A stretch of 5,198 nucleotides of DNA from Desulfobacteraceae bacterium (GTDB lineage: Bacteria; Desulfobacterota; DSM-4660; Desulfatiglandales; B25-G16): NCBI GenBank assembly GCA_028572035.1, contig JAPVWE010000102.1, positions 1 through 5,198 of the forward strand, written 5' to 3'. The position numbers and the translations under genes are program-made. Under the pieces are notes generated by a model that worked only from the letters and a program-made list of their open reading frames with translations, did not search any database and was not told where the DNA came from. Below, one piece after another: positions 1-4,984 of this stretch. Within the stretch, counting starts at the first letter, position 1. Each line of letters begins with the position of its first letter.

Positions 1-140
1 TTGCGACCTGCCATTAGCCCGCTGGGACCAGCACCAATAATGATACAATCGCTTTCCACATATTCTTCAAACTGTTTGGTGAACTCAGTGACTATGGCAC
101 GAGTTACCTCCTTTTCCCCTACTGGACTGAACTTTTCCAT
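1..140 (-). CDS. thi4: Thi4-family thiazole synthase, N-terminal part (runs off the left edge)
   Basis: Only the first 46 codons are in the window. They read as a Thi4 N-terminus: an amphipathic lead with EVTRAIVTEF, then a beta strand and a dinucleotide-binding glycine motif IIIGAGPSGLMAG at about residues 33-45. The family makes the thiazole half of thiamine from NAD and glycine. Prokaryotic anaerobe versions use free sulfide with Fe(II), while yeast and plant enzymes sacrifice an active-site cysteine. The residue that separates the two types lies outside the window, so the sulfide-dependent type is inferred from the sulfide-using neighbours. The ATG at 140-138 has a strong GGAGG (150-146) five bases upstream. 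That ribosome site lies inside the last codons of the short nifU remnant, so translation may be coupled. Some archaeal relatives are annotated as ribose-1,5-bisphosphate isomerase, but the N-terminus fits Thi4 well. Confidence 0.85.
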   Translation of the reverse strand, partial: MEKFSPVGEKEVTRAIVTEFTKQFEEYVESDCIIIGAGPSGLMAGR

Positions 141-142
141 TT

Positions 143-229
143 TTACCTCCTTTCCGGATTTTCTATCTCGCCCACATTTCTTGGGCTCTTGAAGTGCTCC
201 ATCACCCTTTCACTATATGACGACCACAT
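143..229 (-). pseudogene. nifU: NifU/IscU Fe-S scaffold, N-terminal remnant of 28 codons
   Basis: A 28-residue ORF begins at ATG 229-227, one base after the larE stop, and ends at TAA 145-143. Its residues 5-25 (YSERVMEHFKSPRNVG, then EIENP) are a near-textbook match to the start of IscU/NifU-type scaffold proteins, which read YSEKVMEHFxNPRNVGEIEN(P/A)DGVG. Full-length members have roughly 125-145 residues and three cluster-binding cysteines. Here the homology stops just before the DG-VG segment, the protein ends ERR-stop, and no cysteine is present, so it cannot hold a cluster. The rest of the gene is not found in any frame, because thi4 starts two bases after the stop. It is either a deletion scar or a stub kept because its end carries the thi4 ribosome site. 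Homology is from remembered family consensus; the truncation is seen directly. Confidence 0.72.
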
Positions 230-230
230 A

Positions 231-1073
231 TTACCCATCTTTTTCTCTCCTGTCTGTTGCTCTTTTATCATCAGCTTTAAGAACTTCATTCATACTACCT
301 GTTCTGTATCCTTCCAGATCAACTGCTACATAAGAATAACCCAATTTCTTAAAGTATAATATAGTTTCTCTCCTTAATTTCTCTTCCAGCAATTTAGGTA
401 TATCCTCCTCCAGGACCTCTATTCTGGCTATGTTGTCATGGTGTCTTACCCTTACCTGAGTTATGCCAGACCTCCTTAAGAACCTCTCCGCCTTAGCAAC
501 CTTGATGAGATTTCCGCTGGTTATCTTCATCCCGTATGGAAACCGGGATGCAAGACAGGCAAAAGAAGGTTTGTCCCAAGTAGGCAAGTCCATGCGTTTA
601 CTCAGAGAGCGAATATCTTCTTTGGTAAGCATAGCTTCTTTAAGAGGCGATCTTATCCCAAATTCCCCAGCCGCCTTCATGCCAGGCCGAAAGTCACCCA
701 GATCATCAAAATTCGTACCGTCTAGGACATATTTCAAGTTGTTCTTTCTCGCAATACTTATTAGTGTGGCGAATAGCTCCTTTTTACACCAGTAGCACCT
801 GTCTTTTGGATTACTGACGAATTTGAGATTAGCCATCTCCTGAGTTTCGATGATTCTATGTCTTACCTTCAGACTCCGAGCCAAAGTATCTGCTTGTTCT
901 ATTTCCTCGGAAGGATAAACAGAGGACTTTGCAGTAATAGCTAAGACTTCATCTCCCAAGACATCCCTGGCAACCTTGAGTAAAAAGGTGCTATCCACAC
1001 CTCCTGAGTAAGCAACAAGGACGCTTTCCATTGCAGTTAGTATTTCTTCCAACTCTTTTAGTTTTCTTTCCAC
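231..1073 (-). CDS. larE: LarE-type ATP-dependent sulfur transferase (PP-loop), probably the [4Fe-4S] class
   Basis: The 280-residue protein has the usual LarE length. It carries the ATP-pyrophosphatase P-loop SGGVDS at 23-28, DGTNFDD at 118-124, PSFACLASRFPYG at 169-181 and the family C-terminus GYRTGSMNE at 255-263. LarE adenylates the carboxylate of a nicotinic-acid-derived cofactor precursor and donates sulfur to it during nickel-pincer cofactor synthesis. In the Lactobacillus enzyme one cysteine is sacrificed. Other members have three cysteines that hold a [4Fe-4S] cluster and act catalytically. This protein has C93xxC96 plus C173, so the cluster type is inferred. No larB, larC or lactate racemase gene is visible, so its client here is open. 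The start is GTG at 1073. A GGAGG at 1092-1088 lies 14 bases upstream, unusually far, but the frame offers no other ATG/GTG/TTG before a stop at 1121-1119, and the P-loop position fits this start. It begins 7 bases after the cysE remnant. Confidence 0.92.
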   Translation of the reverse strand: MERKLKELEEILTAMESVLVAYSGGVDSTFLLKVARDVLGDEVLAITAKSSVYPSEEIEQADTLARSLKVRHRIIETQEMANLKFVSNPKDRCYWCKKELFATLISIARKNNLKYVLDGTNFDDLGDFRPGMKAAGEFGIRSPLKEAMLTKEDIRSLSKRMDLPTWDKPSFACLASRFPYGMKITSGNLIKVAKAERFLRRSGITQVRVRHHDNIARIEVLEEDIPKLLEEKLRRETILYFKKLGYSYVAVDLEGYRTGSMNEVLKADDKRATDRREKDG

Positions 1074-1080
1074 TGTAAAT

Positions 1081-1414
1081 TCAAATTCCTCCCCCCTCGC
1101 TGAATTCTTTCGAGGCCGCTAAAGATCCTTGAGGGATTTCTCTTCTGTCCTTCTCGAAATATCTATCTAATTCGATAGGCATACCTTCTTTTGATTCTAA
1201 TTTCTTTATTCTTTCCTCAAGCTTCTCCTGTCCCTCCATTACAATTTGAATGGCATCAGCTAAGAGGCAACCTATGCTTCCAGAACAAATGCGCTATTTT
1301 GTGGAGCCAGACAGCATGTAGGCCTGGATAGAAAAGGATAACCTCCAGTAGGCTTTTTGCCGCTGGATCCTTGGCAGATACTGTCTGGATATCCTCTCGC
1401 ATTCTCTCAAACAA
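1081..1414 (-). pseudogene. cysE: Serine acetyltransferase remnant with the catalytic middle deleted
   Basis: From TTG 1414-1412, preceded by AAGGAG (1428-1423) at 8-base spacing, 52 codons read as a CysE N-terminus: FERMREDIQTV, KDPAAKSLLEVILFYPGLHA, then VWLHKIAHLFWKHRLPL. The frame then hits TGA at 1258-1256. One base shift later (from 1260) an open frame reads ADAIQIVMEGQEKLEERIKK and continues to TGA at 1083-1081. This resembles the variable coiled tail after the DPVA-A motif of short CysE proteins. Intact CysE makes O-acetylserine from serine and acetyl-CoA using a left-handed beta-helix of hexapeptide repeats. That whole domain, with its catalytic histidine and aspartate, is absent, leaving about 110 codons of a usual 220-260. 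The junction lies near 1260/1261 and is out of frame. The N-terminal identity is strong, while assigning the tail to CysE is weaker. Position after the NIL ferredoxin fits a sulfur-assimilation operon. Confidence 0.8.
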
Positions 1415-1422
1415 GTCAATTA

Positions 1423-1428
1423 CTCCTT
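1423..1428 (-). promoter_or_regulatory. Ribosome binding site of the cysE remnant
   Basis: AAGGAG, eight bases upstream of a TTG codon. It supports TTG 1414-1412 as the original start, although an in-frame ATG lies four codons further in. The initiation signal has survived although the gene has lost its middle. Confidence 0.6.
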
Positions 1429-1461
1429 ATATTTCTGAAGAATTTTTTGTACTCTGGGTCA

Positions 1462-1869
1462 TCAAAATCTTACCTCCATTGCCCGGAGTGGACAGGCCTT
1501 GACGCAGACTCCACAGGCAATACATTTACTGTCATCAAAATGGACCTCTCTGGTTAAGGGTTCAACCAGGAAGGCGCCAGCCGGACAGATAGGAACGCAA
1601 ACACTGCAATGACTACATCTTCTGTCATTGCGAATAATATCTTGAGATAAAGCCTGTACTTTTACTCCGATCCTTTTTAAATACTGGATGCCCTGTTCAT
1701 AGTTCTTGTCTTCTCCACTCAGTTCCAAAACCAAGAGCCCCCCTTTTTCTGGGGCAATGTAGGCCTTCAAAATATTGAACTCGAGGTCATAATCTTTGAC
1801 CAACTTATATACTATTGGCTGATCCGCAAGTCTATGCGGAAAATGGAGCACTATCCTTTTAGTAATCAT
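1462..1869 (-). CDS. NIL-domain ferredoxin with two [4Fe-4S] motifs, partner of DUF39 homocysteine synthase
   Basis: The 135-residue protein has an N-terminal NIL-type alpha/beta domain (about residues 2-78: ITKRIVLHFPHRLADQPIVY, then DYDLEFNILKA). A bacterial ferredoxin domain follows with two complete cluster motifs, C85xxC88xxC91xxxC95P and C116xxC119xxC122xxxC126P. The arrangement matches the small partner protein (MA1822-type in Methanosarcina) needed with DUF39 for homocysteine synthesis, where it is thought to supply electrons or handle sulfur. It lies 78 bases downstream of the DUF39 gene, matching the known pairing. The start is taken as ATG 1869-1867, with GGAGG at 1882-1878 and 8-base spacing. 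A TTG five codons upstream is possible but overlaps that ribosome site and precedes the conserved MI(T/K)KR start. It is cytoplasmic, with no signal peptide. Confidence 0.95.
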   Translation of the reverse strand: MITKRIVLHFPHRLADQPIVYKLVKDYDLEFNILKAYIAPEKGGLLVLELSGEDKNYEQGIQYLKRIGVKVQALSQDIIRNDRRCSHCSVCVPICPAGAFLVEPLTREVHFDDSKCIACGVCVKACPLRAMEVRF

Positions 1870-1877
1870 CTCTACTG

Positions 1878-1882
1878 CCTCC
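1878..1882 (-). promoter_or_regulatory. Ribosome binding site that decides the ferredoxin start
   Basis: GGAGG, eight bases before ATG 1869-1867. Because it overlaps the alternative upstream TTG (1884-1882), it argues for the shorter 135-residue protein. Confidence 0.75.
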
Positions 1883-1891
1883 AAAAGAGTA

Positions 1892-1931
1892 GGGAGGCGT
1901 AGAGGGGGATTTTTCCCCGTTTACGCCTCCC
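1892..1931 (-). other. Long intercistronic stem-loop between DUF39 and ferredoxin genes
   Basis: Ten perfect base pairs (GGGAGGCGTA at 1892-1901 with TACGCCTCCC at 1922-1931) enclose a second short stem (GGGGA at 1905-1909 with TCCCC at 1914-1918) and a four-base loop. It begins 16 bases after the DUF39 stop and ends 22 bases before the ferredoxin ATG. On the transcribed strand no solid U-run follows (only CTACTCTTTTGG), so a strong intrinsic terminator is unlikely. A partial terminator or an mRNA-stabilising stem that sets DUF39:ferredoxin ratios is more plausible. The two genes are expected to be co-transcribed. Confidence 0.5.
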
Positions 1932-1947
1932 ATTCTTTCATCTCCTG

Positions 1948-3156
1948 TTACTTTTGAACAGGCCTTTCCTTCAGGGGATTAAAGGTATATCCAGTGTCTG
2001 GCCCAGGTAGATAGGCTACAGGCTCGCTCAGAAGAAAATCACCCTTCTTGATCCACTCCTTCAAGATATTGGCAATCTCCACTGCCTTGGGGTAGCTGGA
2101 GAGGTTTCCTGTAGGAACCTCCTTGCCTTGAGTAACAATCTTCCCGCTCTTGAGCTGGGCATAGTCTACCTCACCGAGACTCCCCTTTTTTCCTTGGGGA
2201 TAGGCCTCACTGTAATCGACGATCTGAGTATATATGTCATCGTCTTTCACCGCAGTATATTGGCATATCTCCTCATTAAGGATGGGGATGGGAATACCAA
2301 TACCAACGGTAAGAGTTGTTCCATAGCCTTGCATGGATGTTCCTGCCAACCATTCAGGTCTCATCTGTTTTAAGTCTCCAAGAACGGCCAAGGCTCCAGC
2401 GGGTGCACAGGGTGTGCCATTTTCTTTGCGTGGCACTGAGGGATTATGCTGTGTCCCTTGCCAGACCACATAGCCCACTCCACCCCCCAAGAAGATCCTT
2501 GTGCCAATGCCAATCGACTTATAACAGGGATCATTTAATAGAGGAGAGAGTTGGCCAGCACTGCAATAGTTGGCATTGCCCAAATTGGGCTTAAGCGTCC
2601 CCATATAGGTATAGATAACCCTGTCAGACAGATTTACAGCCACATTGTAGTTCTGGTAGCTGTTCCTGGGGTTAAAGAGCACTGCCTCGTTGAGGTCCTT
2701 GATATTTATCAAGGTCTCTAATTCTTTCCTTGGATAACAATCTGTACCATAGGCAGTGGCTGCCAACTTCAGATCCTTGCCGGCTACCAGATCTTCAATC
2801 GCGTGGCCGCCGCCATATCTGAACTCACCAGGAAAGACCTTATTCCGTGGGTCATCATCAGGTAAGGCAGTTGCTCCAATGTAGACATCTACAGCAGCAA
2901 AGCCGGCATAAACCGGGACATCATTCAGATATGCCCTGCCTCCCCCAAGTTTTATCTTCGGTTTGGCGTGCCCAATATTGAAATAGGCGCCAGATGAACA
3001 CATTGGGCCAAAGGTACCGGTTGTAACCACATCTACCTTCTGGGCTGCCTTCTTTACTCCTTGCTTCTCGACAATGTCGATAATCTCCTCGGCAGTCACT
3101 ACCACTGCCTCTCCTTTTTTGATCTTTTCGTTGATTTCCTTGATTGTCTTTGCCAT
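1948..3156 (-). CDS. DUF39 homocysteine synthase (sulfide plus aspartate semialdehyde)
   Basis: This 402-residue protein belongs to the DUF39 homocysteine biosynthesis family. In methanogens the family, with its NIL-ferredoxin partner, makes homocysteine from L-aspartate semialdehyde and sulfide without O-acyl-homoserine. Family-like segments include TTGTFGPMCSSGAYFNIGHA (about 45-64), KIKLGGGRAYLNDVPVYAG, YGGGHAIEDLVAG, GTDCYPRKE, NPRNSYQNY, NYCSAGQLSPLLNDP, FLGGGVGYVVWQGTQH and GTPCAPAGALAV. Cysteines lie at 53, 140, 198, 211, 250 and 298. C53 in GPMCSSG is the best candidate for the persulfide-carrying cysteine reported in the archaeal enzyme; this mapping is from memory. Some archaeal members end in CBS domains, and none is present here. 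The start is ATG 3156-3154, with GGAGGT (3168-3163) 6 bases upstream. An in-frame GTG at 3207 would precede this site and add 17 unlike residues, so it was rejected. The stop of a 28-codon ORF overlaps its ribosome site. Confidence 0.96.
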   Translation of the reverse strand: MAKTIKEINEKIKKGEAVVVTAEEIIDIVEKQGVKKAAQKVDVVTTGTFGPMCSSGAYFNIGHAKPKIKLGGGRAYLNDVPVYAGFAAVDVYIGATALPDDDPRNKVFPGEFRYGGGHAIEDLVAGKDLKLAATAYGTDCYPRKELETLINIKDLNEAVLFNPRNSYQNYNVAVNLSDRVIYTYMGTLKPNLGNANYCSAGQLSPLLNDPCYKSIGIGTRIFLGGGVGYVVWQGTQHNPSVPRKENGTPCAPAGALAVLGDLKQMRPEWLAGTSMQGYGTTLTVGIGIPIPILNEEICQYTAVKDDDIYTQIVDYSEAYPQGKKGSLGEVDYAQLKSGKIVTQGKEVPTGNLSSYPKAVEIANILKEWIKKGDFLLSEPVAYLPGPDTGYTFNPLKERPVQK

Positions 3157-3158
3157 TC

Positions 3159-3245
3159 TTATACCTCCGCATTGATAATTATCCTTTTTTCTGAATCTAT
3201 CACCCAATATCTGCCCCTCAAGGGCCTAGGCATAATCCATAGCAT
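3159..3245 (-). CDS. Short 28-codon ORF of unknown function ahead of the DUF39 gene
   Basis: ATG 3245-3243 is preceded by a purine-rich AGGCAGGTGG stretch and opens a frame that ends at TAA 3161-3159, two bases before the DUF39 ATG. Its stop overlaps the DUF39 ribosome site. The peptide has a basic PRPLRGRYWVIDSEKR segment and ends IIINAEV. I recognise no family. It could be a translated leader coupled to DUF39, the tail of another deleted gene, or chance. Its geometry (28 codons, stop inside the next gene's ribosome site, two-base gap) exactly parallels the nifU stub ahead of thi4. Confidence 0.25.
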   Translation of the reverse strand: MLWIMPRPLRGRYWVIDSEKRIIINAEV

Positions 3246-3284
3246 TGCCACCACCTGCCTTTCGATTCTAACCGCTCTAAGGTT

Positions 3285-3389
3285 TCAGTCTTCTTGAAAC
3301 AACTCCGTAGAAAGGTACCTTTCTCCTATATCCGGCAAAATTACCACAATCAGTTTGCCCATGTTCTCTTTTCTCTTACCTACCTCTAT
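3285..3389 (-). pseudogene. cysK: Cysteine synthase C-terminal remnant (about 34 codons)
   Basis: The frame reads IEVGKRKEN, then MGKLIVVILPDIGERYLSTE and LFQED, and stops at TGA 3287-3285. GKLIVVILPDxGERYLSTxLF is the diagnostic C-terminus of PLP-dependent O-acetylserine sulfhydrylase (CysK). A full protein has about 300 residues with an active-site lysine in its first 50, so about 90 percent is missing. Directly upstream is an in-frame TGA (3395-3393), followed by repeat-rich non-coding DNA. A residual ATG (3362-3360) could start a 25-residue peptide but has no convincing ribosome site. An intact gene would have used O-acetylserine from the CysE encoded downstream. Both halves of that pathway are thus broken in one operon. 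I am sure of the family; the cause of the truncation is inferred. Confidence 0.87.
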
Positions 3390-3418
3390 ATATCACGTGA
3401 TGTCGGATAATGGTCGCT

Positions 3419-3485
3419 GGATACTTGATAATAGGGAATCCCTTTTTGTTTTGTCCAGTATCGAGTATCAAGCATCAAGCATCGC
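3419..3485. repeat. Degenerate 7-bp tandem repeat with a flanking inverted copy
   Basis: On the plus strand, 3458-3485 reads as four units of GYATCRA (GTATCGA, GTATCAA, GCATCAA, GCATCGC). An inverted copy, GGATACTTGATA at 3419-3430, pairs with 3459-3470 at 10 of 12 positions across a loop containing AGGGAATCCCT. Such GATACT/GATGCT tracts next to a GC-rich palindrome look like a dispersed intergenic palindromic repeat. Only one copy is in this window, so dispersion is not shown. Confidence 0.5.
3428..3457 (-). promoter_or_regulatory. Possible sigma70-type promoter for the DUF39 part of the cluster
   Basis: TGGACA (3457-3452), an 18-base spacer and TATTAT (3433-3428) are each one mismatch from consensus. 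They lie inside the repeat region, about 270 bases before the DUF39 ATG. If active, the promoter would restart transcription after the GC-rich hairpin. AT-rich intergenic DNA gives such matches by chance. Confidence 0.33.
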
Positions 3486-3524
3486 TCCGCCTTCGCGGCC
3501 CGTACCGGCCCGGGGAGGCGGAGC
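3484..3524 (-). repeat. GC-rich hairpin directly after the PP-loop gene stop
   Basis: Nine perfect pairs, GCTCCGCCT (3484-3492) with AGGCGGAGC (3516-3524), enclose a 23-base loop that is itself nearly palindromic around GTAC. It starts 4 bases after the stop codon. No T-run follows in the direction of transcription (GCGATGCTTGATG), so it is not a standard terminator. A REP-like palindromic unit or mRNA 3'-end protector fits better. Confidence 0.55.
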
Positions 3525-3528
3525 TTCG

Positions 3529-4551
3529 CTATATTCTATACCTTTGAATTTCATCATACGGCATAGACTCAGTTAAGATCATGCCTATCTTTCCATCGGG
3601 CAATATTCGATTCGTTATCTTCACTGTGCCGTCCATTCCACCATCACAATAGCGGGCGACTATACTGACGCTCTCTTGGATATCTTCCTGATCCAAATGG
3701 CCTCGGCCGATTCCAATTGGACCCTTTACCTCCGCAGGCCCGAAGCAAACATCATCTCTCTTGGCCAGCCTCAACAATCTCTCATTCTCCTCTTTATTTC
3801 TGCCAACAACAAGTTTAGCCTGCGGCATAAGCCGAAAATGTCTGCCTAGCTTTAGCAGGTCAATGTCATTTAAGGTAATCTCAGAATGAGCCATAAGATC
3901 TCTCATCCGCCGGGCAAATCCGGGGTCGGTTAAAAGGCAACCACCAGCAGGGCAGGGATAATCTACAATTCCATATTTGGCGGCTAGGCCCATCTGTGGC
4001 TTTCGAGACCGGCCAGTGATTTCTAGTAACCTTTCTCGATCTATCCAACCCTCTTTTTCTGGAATTGAGGGTGAGAGTAACTTAGCTGATAAAGGGCGCA
4101 AAATTAGCCCTTCTAAGCCACTTTCTCTTTCTATTATCCTAAGGGCTGTTCTGTGCTGCGACATTGGCCTTTGTCCCAGTACCTCCCCGGTGACTATAAA
4201 GGATGCACCGATCTTGCGCATGTATTCACCGGCCTTCTGTATCTTAATGATCCTGCAATCGATGCAGGGGTTCATCCCTGACCCATATCCGTGTTTAGGA
4301 TTCCGCACCATTCTCAGGTATTCATCCCCCAATGAGATCCGCTTGAGCGTGATACCTCCCAGTTTCTTCACAGCGGTGATAGCCGCCGCGCATCCTGCCT
4401 TTTTCGGGGTACAGGTGCAGAAAGGGGAGATAAAGTTGATAGCATACAGCTCAATTCCCTGCTCCAATATCAGTTTGGCGGCAAGAGTACTGTCCAGTCC
4501 TCCGGACAGGAGCCCGACTGCCTTTATTTTTGTCTTCCGGACACTCACCAT
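3529..4551 (-). CDS. Cys-rich PP-loop ATPase, ThiI/MnmA-like (DUF814-type), predicted thiolase
   Basis: The 340-residue protein has an ATP-pyrophosphatase motif, SGGLDS at 16-21. SPFCTCTP follows (C45, C47) with C54, then NPKHGYG, MNPCIDCR (C96xxC99), TGEVLGQRPMSQ at 121-132, LRPLSAKLL, GWIDRERLLEITGRSRK and YPCPAGGC (C200, C205). This pattern belongs to a family often annotated as ThiI-like or MnmA-like and ending in a DUF814-type region. PP-loop relatives adenylate a base or carboxylate and add sulfur. The paired cysteines suggest persulfide relay or an Fe-S cluster, but the substrate is not established. The start is uncertain. ATG 4551-4549, 7 bases after the regulator's stop, has no clear ribosome site and probably depends on translational coupling. 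A GTG at 4584 would overlap the regulator and add 11 residues without family resemblance. Being co-transcribed with the regulator, it is probably under its control. Confidence 0.86.
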   Translation of the reverse strand: MVSVRKTKIKAVGLLSGGLDSTLAAKLILEQGIELYAINFISPFCTCTPKKAGCAAAITAVKKLGGITLKRISLGDEYLRMVRNPKHGYGSGMNPCIDCRIIKIQKAGEYMRKIGASFIVTGEVLGQRPMSQHRTALRIIERESGLEGLILRPLSAKLLSPSIPEKEGWIDRERLLEITGRSRKPQMGLAAKYGIVDYPCPAGGCLLTDPGFARRMRDLMAHSEITLNDIDLLKLGRHFRLMPQAKLVVGRNKEENERLLRLAKRDDVCFGPAEVKGPIGIGRGHLDQEDIQESVSIVARYCDGGMDGTVKITNRILPDGKIGMILTESMPYDEIQRYRI

Positions 4552-4558
4552 TTTGAGG

Positions 4559-4933
4559 CTACAGCAAATAAGAGAAAACCTCACACGATCGGCAAATCTT
4601 CATCTTTTCCTGCCAATTCATCTGAACCGTGCCTTCACAAATGGTGCCGTTAATAAACCAGCAGAGCCTTCCGGCCTGGAACTCCCAGGCCGGACATTGT
4701 TGCCTTCGCTCAGAAGGACACCTCTTTATAACCCAGCACGGCTTTCGGCTTCTATTGCTCCCTTTCATACTGGAGACTAAGAAAAAAATCTGACGCTCCA
4801 CATGGGCTGGCACCGATCGCCATCCCTGTTCATAGCTATGGACAGCTTTGAGCGAGGTGCCCAAAAGCTCGGCCAGTTGTTTCTGGGTCTTGCCCAGCTT
4901 CTTACGAGCCTGTGAAAACACTCCACTGTCCAT
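4559..4933 (-). CDS. XRE-type regulator with a C-terminal two-CW cysteine-rich domain
   Basis: The 124-residue protein has an XRE helix-turn-helix at about 7-55 (ARKKLGKTQKQLAELLGTSL, then KAVHSYEQGWRSVP), where TQKQLAELL and SLKAVHSYE form the two helices. A Cys-rich tail follows: C66W, C72P, C80PAWEF, C91WFINGTIC99EG and C114xxC117EVF. Two CW pairs in this arrangement match what I remember as the 'two-CW' domain found in anaerobes. Seven cysteines could bind zinc or an Fe-S cluster. A sensing role for redox, metal or sulfur is inferred. It is the first gene of the cluster, and the palindrome in its own promoter suggests autoregulation. The start is ATG 4933-4931, with GGAGG (4943-4939) 5 bases upstream. 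Upstream ATGs at 4966 and 4996 were rejected: the first lacks a ribosome site and the second lies upstream of the predicted transcript start. Confidence 0.87.
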   Translation of the reverse strand: MDSGVFSQARKKLGKTQKQLAELLGTSLKAVHSYEQGWRSVPAHVERQIFFLVSSMKGSNRSRKPCWVIKRCPSERRQQCPAWEFQAGRLCWFINGTICEGTVQMNWQEKMKICRSCEVFSYLL

Positions 4934-4938
4934 AGGCG

Positions 4939-4943
4939 CCTCC
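4939..4943 (-). promoter_or_regulatory. Ribosome binding site that decides the regulator start
   Basis: GGAGG, five bases before ATG 4933-4931. It places the start right before the helix-turn-helix domain and excludes the longer open frame. Confidence 0.75.
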
Positions 4944-4984
4944 AATAACGTTTTGTTTGAATACATACTGAAAAAACTTTGTAT

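Larger units (their letters stand above)
3157..3528. other. 372-base gap between the PP-loop gene and DUF39: repeats plus gene remnants
   Basis: Read on the minus strand, this stretch holds in order: a GC-rich hairpin right after the PP-loop stop (3524-3484), a degenerate 7-base-period repeat and inverted repeat (3485-3419) with a candidate promoter, a perfect ATCACGTGAT palindrome (3401-3392) at the edge of the cysK homology, the cysK tail, and the 28-codon ORF that leads into DUF39. No full gene is present on either strand. Confidence 0.8.

Noticed and set aside
1085..1239. Possible independent small gene starting at the ATG at 1239-1237 (MEGQEKLEERIKK...)
   Set aside because: It has no ribosome site, and the frame extends upstream into a stretch resembling the tail of CysE, so it is treated as part of the cysE remnant.
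3157..3207. Extended N-terminus for the DUF39 protein from GTG 3207
   Set aside because: The GGAGGT at 3168-3163 serves ATG 3156, and the extra 17 residues do not look like the family.
3309..3324. 16-bp perfect palindrome AGAAAGGTACCTTTCT
   Set aside because: It falls in the codons for the conserved GERYLST segment of the cysK tail, so coding constraint explains it and no promoter is nearby.
3342..3350. TACCACAAT, a half-match to the operator palindrome
   Set aside because: It encodes conserved valine/isoleucine codons of the cysK tail and lacks the second arm.
3977..4780. 267-codon plus-strand open frame
   Set aside because: It lies antisense to the PP-loop gene and the regulator, both of which have clear family motifs. 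It has no recognisable domain and no ribosome site, and the minus frames explain the sequence.
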